Source of the DNA: Aradus depressus | Lineage: Eukaryota > Arthropoda > Insecta > Hemiptera > Aradidae | Reading direction: 5' to 3' | Assembly (NCBI GenBank): GCA_963662175.1 | Contig: OY759224.1 | Coordinates: 31,009,489 to 31,073,488 of the forward strand | DNA length: 64,000 nucleotides | Shown here: piece by piece, positions 59,451 to 64,000 of the stretch | How positions within the stretch are numbered: position 1 is the stretch's first letter | Layout of the letters: the number at the start of each line of letters is the position of its first letter | The notes under the pieces: generated by a model | The model's database searches: none | What the model was told of the DNA's origin: nothing | The model's input: the letters and a program-made list of their open reading frames with translations, nothing else | Program-made: the position numbers and the translations under genes

Positions 59451-59666
59451 TCAAATTCTATCAACCCCCCCGCAGTATCTTAGGTCAACTTTGTTGTAGG
59501 CAGTCAGATTGACAATGAACCGACCACTTTCGTGAACTAAGTATGATGTAATAGCACGGAACGAGGAGGTACATTGTGTGTTTGTGTCGTGTACGGGAGG
59601 GGAGAGCCTTGATCCGTCCCATTTGGGAGGCTGCAAGGCGAACATGAAGTATAGATCTGTTGACAT
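59451..59666 (-). other. open frame of uncertain status
   Basis: A minus-strand 71-codon frame with an acceptor-like TGTTCGCCTTGCAG and a peptide ending AITSYLVHESGRFIVNLTAY plus 14 more residues. No matching donor or partner exon was found. It could be an upstream exon of an unseen gene or a chance frame. Confidence 0.2.
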
Positions 59667-59884
59667 TTCAAAATCTCAACCCCTTGGAAGTGGCCTCAGT
59701 ACCATAAAGTGAGCACTACGGTAGCTGGAGACAGACCAAAGGATTGTAGGCTGTGGTAATAAAAAAGAGAAGGATTTAAGTGTTAAACTTAAAACTGTTA
59801 ATTTTGAATAAATGATAAATAAATAAAAATATTATACAATAATAATGAATAATAATGAAATAATAATAATAATTATTCGATTTG

Positions 59885-60220
59885 ATTTTATTCGGAAAGG
59901 GCCCTAAAAAAGTATCAAAAGTTCAAGACGTGCAATTTTGAAGAAAGTGCTCGTACATTTTAAAAAAATTTCAATTAACAAACTTTTCATTTGGATTTCT
60001 AAAGAGATGCCATTTTGTCTTCTAAATTTACTGGGCCAACTCCCGATATAATGAATAATAGATGTGGTCTTTATGGTTTATGAGTTATCTTGTTCATAGA
60101 TACACATGATTTTTTCTTTTTCATTTTTGGATAGAGGTTGGAAAACATGAAATTCCAGGGAAAACATAACATCGAATTTTGATGGATCATCCCTTATACT
60201 TCGTGTATCTGGGGTAGTAA
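59885..60220. repeat. R3 hairpin module (reverse) and R2 tail
   Basis: Positions 59928-59954 hold the R3 hairpin in reverse (one arm mismatch). Positions 60030-60220 are an R2 tail ending ttatacttcgtgtatctg. Confidence 0.5.
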
Positions 60221-60620
60221 AAATACCCCTTTTAAGTTTCCATTTCCCTTCTAATATTCCGAGAGGGCGGAAATTTAGTTGGTCACTCACTTAATGAACT
60301 TCTGAATCCACCAATCAAATTAACTGTTTTGTCCTAGAAATACCTAAAAAAAAATAATGACATATGACTTTTTCCCTTTCCACTTCGAAAAAATACCCGC
60401 ACTGAGGGAAAAATCCCTATAGTTGAGGAGAGTGGTGACGTGATCTATATGTAGGCGAAGTGTAGGAGGTTGTACATGACCTCACCAGATCACTCTACTG
60501 GGCTGTTCTACTCAACTGTCGACACAGTCTCAACGATAGCCACCCCATGGGTGTCAACATGGGGCGAACAGTCTAAAATATGAAAATTATTATTTTAATT
60601 AATAAAAATGATTTAATTAG
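60221..60620. other. non-coding DNA
   Basis: No gene recognised. A GC-richer block at 60410-60570 has short open frames without borders. Confidence 0.3.
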
Positions 60621-60623
60621 ATG

Positions 60624-61266
60624 AAGTAGACTCTCCCCTATCCGGCATTGCCGGGACCGACGTGACGCCGGATAACAGAAAACGCCGGATAACGGAAATC
60701 ATCAATTAATGAGAAAAAATATATCAATTAAAACATTAAAAAAAGTGTTTTTAGGTGAGCTAAGGAATAAACCACGGTATGTATTTTATTGATAACATTT
60801 ATTAAATTGACAAATATGTACATACTGAACATTGATTTATTATATGTACATACATATGTACATAAGTATATTTATCCAAGCATTAAAAAGACATTTTGAA
60901 AGCTGCGTTTAATTACATACATATTTAAAACAAAATCTAAAATTCTAAAAATATTATTTGTTAAAAACATCGTTAATTTTCAAATGTTTGGTTTTTAATG
61001 ATGTATTTATTATAATTTATTTATTGGGTATTAGTGGTAAATATTGTATTAGCGTTCCCATCATTATAAATACAATATACATATGTATGTATGTACAATG
61101 AAAATACATAAAAGATTCGTGAGTTACGGAATTATTATGTGCTCGTAAATACACGTGGCTCTTATAATCGATAATCTAATAATTGAATGTTAATTTTAGT
61201 TTAACAAATTTGATATTATTTTGCGAGCGCCGGTTAACAGAACGCCGGATAAGGGAGAGTCTACTG
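60624..61266. mobile_element. pogo-like MITE, 643 bp
   Basis: Inverted ends AGTAGACTCTCCCCTATCCG and, from the right, CAGTAGACTCTCCCTTATCC. Internal GCCGGATAA repeats lie near both ends. A TA follows the right end; the left TA is mutated. No transposase remains. Confidence 0.65.
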
Positions 61267-61304
61267 TATTTAAAATTAAATGTATATTTCTGGATTTTTC
61301 AATT

Positions 61305-61570
61305 TGTAACTTCCCCAGCATTAATCAATTACGTTTCCGCTCTCCCTTCAAAACTAATCGACTATTTGGACTAAAACTCAACAGTTGACTTGGATAGTTG
61401 CTTCTGAATGCTCATACTAAATTCAGTGTCGATACATTCATTACATTGGTAGTTATTAGAGCTATTAAGTCTAGCCACTCCCTTCCCTTCAATCGTTTCG
61501 CGGAAAATTGATAGGTGCCATCCTTACACATTGGCAGTTATTGGGATTTTTGAGTTGAGCCCCCTCTGAT
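61305..61570 (+). repeat. R2 copy without insertions
   Basis: Head (aacttccccagcattaatc) and first subunits. It is useful as an empty-site reference for the foldback element at 41894. Confidence 0.65.
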
Positions 61571-61780
61571 CTATCCTAGAATTTGTCACTCCGCATTTTC
61601 TCCACGAGGCAGCGCTCCTGTCTCGCTGGGTGCTCTAACACGCCCCGCTTGCGACCATCCCCAGCGCAACGGAGCCATATAACATTGATGCCTTGATCCC
61701 GAGCTCTCTCGAGAAACGCCGATAAGGTAGGTCGGAGGACCCAACCGGCGAGTGGTGGGGTCCTAGATTTTTAGCCCTAA
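61571..61780 (-). other. GC-richer block with an open frame, unassigned
   Basis: The minus strand reads RARDQGINVIWLRCAGDGRK and about 25 more residues to a stop. It looks protein-like but no family is recognised and no borders were found. Plus strand has a strong donor-like AAG|GTAGGT at about 61727. Confidence 0.2.
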
Positions 61781-62372
61781 AAGGCCCGTTTACACGCTGA
61801 AGCCATTTTCACAAGTAAATCGTTGCGTGTTATCGCAGACACGTTTTATTTAGACTTTTTATTAACATTCAATAAACTTACATTTAGAAATGTGTCTTTT
61901 CATGCAGTGTAAATTGCGTCGCATTTTTCTGGAATTATAGCACTTAGAGCTGGTTTGGAAATACATGTGGAAAATTTTAAATCTTCATAACTTCTCCCTG
62001 TTGCCAAAAAGCTCAGCGTAGCTGATAGCCGATCATGGAGGGTAATTGCACGTCTCATAACCGTCTGCTCTTGAAATTATTGGTGTAATTAATTGGTATG
62101 TGGCTTCGTCCATATGCAAATAGTTGCGAAAATCGTCAGACTCACTGCGTAATTCAGCTAATAAATTGGTATGAGAAAACAAATCCCTTTTTAGCAACCA
62201 TGGTTTAGACCATTTCCTTTTATTCGCCTTCAATTTGATCTTTTTTTTTATATAATGCAAACCGCAACCGTTGCAAGAATTAGTTCTTTGTTAAAATTTT
62301 CCATGTTCATTTGCACAAACTGGCTTGCGGAAGTCAGTTTTTGCAAATGGCTTGAGCGTGTAAACGGGCCTT
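61781..62372 (-). mobile_element. PIF/Harbinger element, internally deleted
   Basis: The ends are inverted: AAGGCCCGTTTACACGCTGA at the left and, from the right, AAGGCCCGTTTACACGCTCA. Flanks are TAA-rich, as expected for the 3-bp TWA target, but the exact duplication is ambiguous. The 592-bp element keeps only the 5' part of a transposase gene. Confidence 0.8.
61900..62260 (-). pseudogene. Harbinger (HARBI1-like) transposase N-terminal fragment
   Basis: The minus strand encodes KWSKPWLLKRDLFSHTNLLA, ELRSESDDFRNYLHMDE and, after a single frameshift near 62050, LSATLSFLATGRSYEDLKF and a segment ending IIPEKCDAIY. These are the N-terminal landmarks of HARBI1-like nucleases up to the region just before the first catalytic Asp. 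The DDE core is absent, so it is a relic. It ends at a TGA at 61900-61902. Confidence 0.8.
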
Positions 62373-62960
62373 AACGGTCCTTCGTGATCCACCGTTGGCT
62401 TTATGTATATTTTCTTTTGTACAGGACCCCTAATGAAGATACAAGCGCCCTGCTCCTAACCCCGCCTACCATCCCCCGATATCACAACGCACTTGGAGTA
62501 TGCCAACTCATCAGAAGGACACACTGAAGGTCTTCTGTTTAATTCAATATATTTTTTTGTTTATTCTCTGTTCTGTTCGTCCCAAGTCCTTGACTGCCCA
62601 CCATTCCGCACTCCATTGTCAATTACCATTGTAATTCAACATAAGAAACCATTTTTTTTTTTTTTTCTTGTAACTTTACTATGAGGAAATATCATAATCG
62701 TGCGAGGTTTCAAGGGAGTTACACTTTTCAAGTGTCTATAATAATATTTGAAACTTTGTCAGTGATGCCAGTCATAAATGATTGTAGCAATGAAATTGAA
62801 ATTCGATATGATTTATTTTGAAACAAGCAGGTTCTCGGATGTGTGTGTTTCGCCTCTTTGCACCCTAAATCAGGGGAAATTACTGGGCCGTGTATTATGA
62901 CTCTACAAAGGTGGCATTTGTAACTAAGTGCGGCCCTTGAAGTCCACAGGGCAAACTTTC
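62373..62960. other. non-coding DNA
   Basis: No gene recognised. An acceptor-like TTTCTTTTGTACAG ends at about 62424, with no paired exon. Confidence 0.3.
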
Positions 62961-62969
62961 CAGCATGGT

Positions 62970-63910
62970 ATCAATATCATTAATATCACAAAACTAGGCA
63001 CTTTATTGAAATTCAAATATCTCGGGGCTCTGATCACAGAAGATAATGACGTTAGCCACGAAATAAGAGCACGTATTGCTGCAGGGAACATATGTCTATT
63101 TGCGGTCCAAAGAATACTCAAGTTTCGCACATTAACGTGGAGGGCCAAGCTAATTGTCTATAAAACCGTCCAATTGTAACTTACACTGGTGAAACTTGGG
63201 CGTTGACAAAAGAAAATGAAGAGACTCTGCTACTGTGGGAACGGAAAGTACTCAGAAAGATTTATGGACCTGTTTCCGAGAACGGCAGATGGCGTCTCCG
63301 AAATAACAGAGAGTTGAGAGACCTCTACGGGGATTCCGACCTGGTGTCCGTGATCAAGCAGGCGAGATTACGTTGGTTGGGCCACGTAGAGAGAATGGAA
63401 GGAGGAAGACTCCCTAAACAGGCCCTCTACGGTAGGGCAGACGGTGCCAGGAGAAGAGGAAGACCGAGACTCCGTTGGCTGGACGACGTCGAGGCGGACC
63501 TCCGAGTGTTGGGCATCAGAGGATGGAAGGAGGAAGACTCCCTAAACAGGCCCTCTACGGTAGGCCAGGCGGTGCCAGGAGAAGAGGAAAACCGAGACTC
63601 CGTTGGCTGGACGACGTCGAGGCGGACCTCCGAGTGTTGGCCATCAGAGGATGGAAGGAGGAAGACTCCCTAAACAGGCCCTCTACGGTAGGCCAGGCGG
63701 TGCCAGGAGAAGAGGAAGACCGAGACTCCGTTGGCTGGACGACGTCGAGGCGGACCTCCGAGTGTTGGGCATCAGAGCATGGAGGGAGAAGGTTCTGGAT
63801 CGAGACGAATGGAGGAGGATTGTGACAGAGGCCCGGGTTCTTTCAGGACCGTTGCGCCGCAGGAAGAAGAAGAAGAAGGCATTTTATTCAGTACACAATT
63901 ATTTATTCAT
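62970..63910 (+). pseudogene. LINE ORF2 C-terminal end with a 128-bp triplication
   Basis: The first frame gives FKYLGALITEDNDVSHEIRA, and after a one-base shift near 63178 a frame starting GETWALTKENEETLLLWERK and continuing RWLGHVERMEGGRLPKQALY. These match the C-terminus of a LINE ORF2 common in insects. The segment coding for the Arg-rich GARRRGRPRLRWLDDVEADL block is present three times, in units 63395-63522, 63523-63650 and 63651-63778. Since 128 is not a multiple of three, each unit is read in a different frame. It ends with (GAA)n. Confidence 0.75.
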
Positions 63911-64000
63911 TTAATTGAAGTTATCTATACGTAGATTCTTAATTGATATGCAAATGCACATAGGTCACATAGCCTATTTTTTTTTTAAATTTTACTTTTA

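Overview
This window is nuclear DNA from an animal, most likely an AT-rich, repeat-laden insect (a hemipteran-like genome would fit, but the species is not resolvable from sequence alone). The reasons are spliced coding exons with GT/AG borders, tRNA-derived SINEs, several non-LTR retrotransposon relics, an LTR retrotransposon, cut-and-paste transposon derivatives of at least four superfamilies, and no operon-like gene packing.

One host gene is supported. It runs on the minus strand, and seven exons are visible: 47338-47461, 43050-43181, 40234-40538, 24822-24908, 22629-22803, 20731-20949 and 19399-19484. Every donor/acceptor pair keeps phase (0, 1, 1, 0, 0, 1, 1) and the seven add up to exactly 376 codons including a TAG stop. 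The 5' exons are not visible here. The product is the C-terminal 375 residues of a Ser/Arg/Lys-rich, low-complexity, presumably intracellular scaffold or phosphoprotein that I could not name.

Almost everything else is mobile DNA sitting in its introns or flanks. 0-19 kb (3' flank): SINEs, hAT remnants, a pogo/Tigger-type MITE with its empty site preserved in an inverted copy next door, a 34-bp minisatellite, and a MITE with perfect 33-bp inverted ends. 19-47 kb (gene): two more SINE families' copies, a LINE 3' fragment, a 31-bp minisatellite with higher-order structure, a very young 4.6-kb LTR retrotransposon with 911-bp LTRs and a tRNA-Lys-type primer site (intron 3), a Tigger derivative and a 650-bp foldback element (intron 2). 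47-58 kb (5' side): a hAT-like MITE, tandem arrays derived from SINE and other repeats, and a nearly full-length but broken Jockey-type LINE on the minus strand (52.44-56.8 kb) whose ORF1 is split by a near-perfect 134-bp palindrome. 58-64 kb: SINE fragment, pogo-like MITE, internally deleted PIF/Harbinger element, and a LINE 3' end carrying three tandem 128-bp units.

Most short open frames in the window are not genes. The observations most worth a second look are the recurrent CTGANGA-hairpin-GAAA module (nine sites), a dispersed repeat whose hairpin shows a compensatory base-pair change, the young non-autonomous LTR element with its repeat-extended primer site, the composite repeat called R2 here (about 20 copies), and the origin of the two minisatellites.
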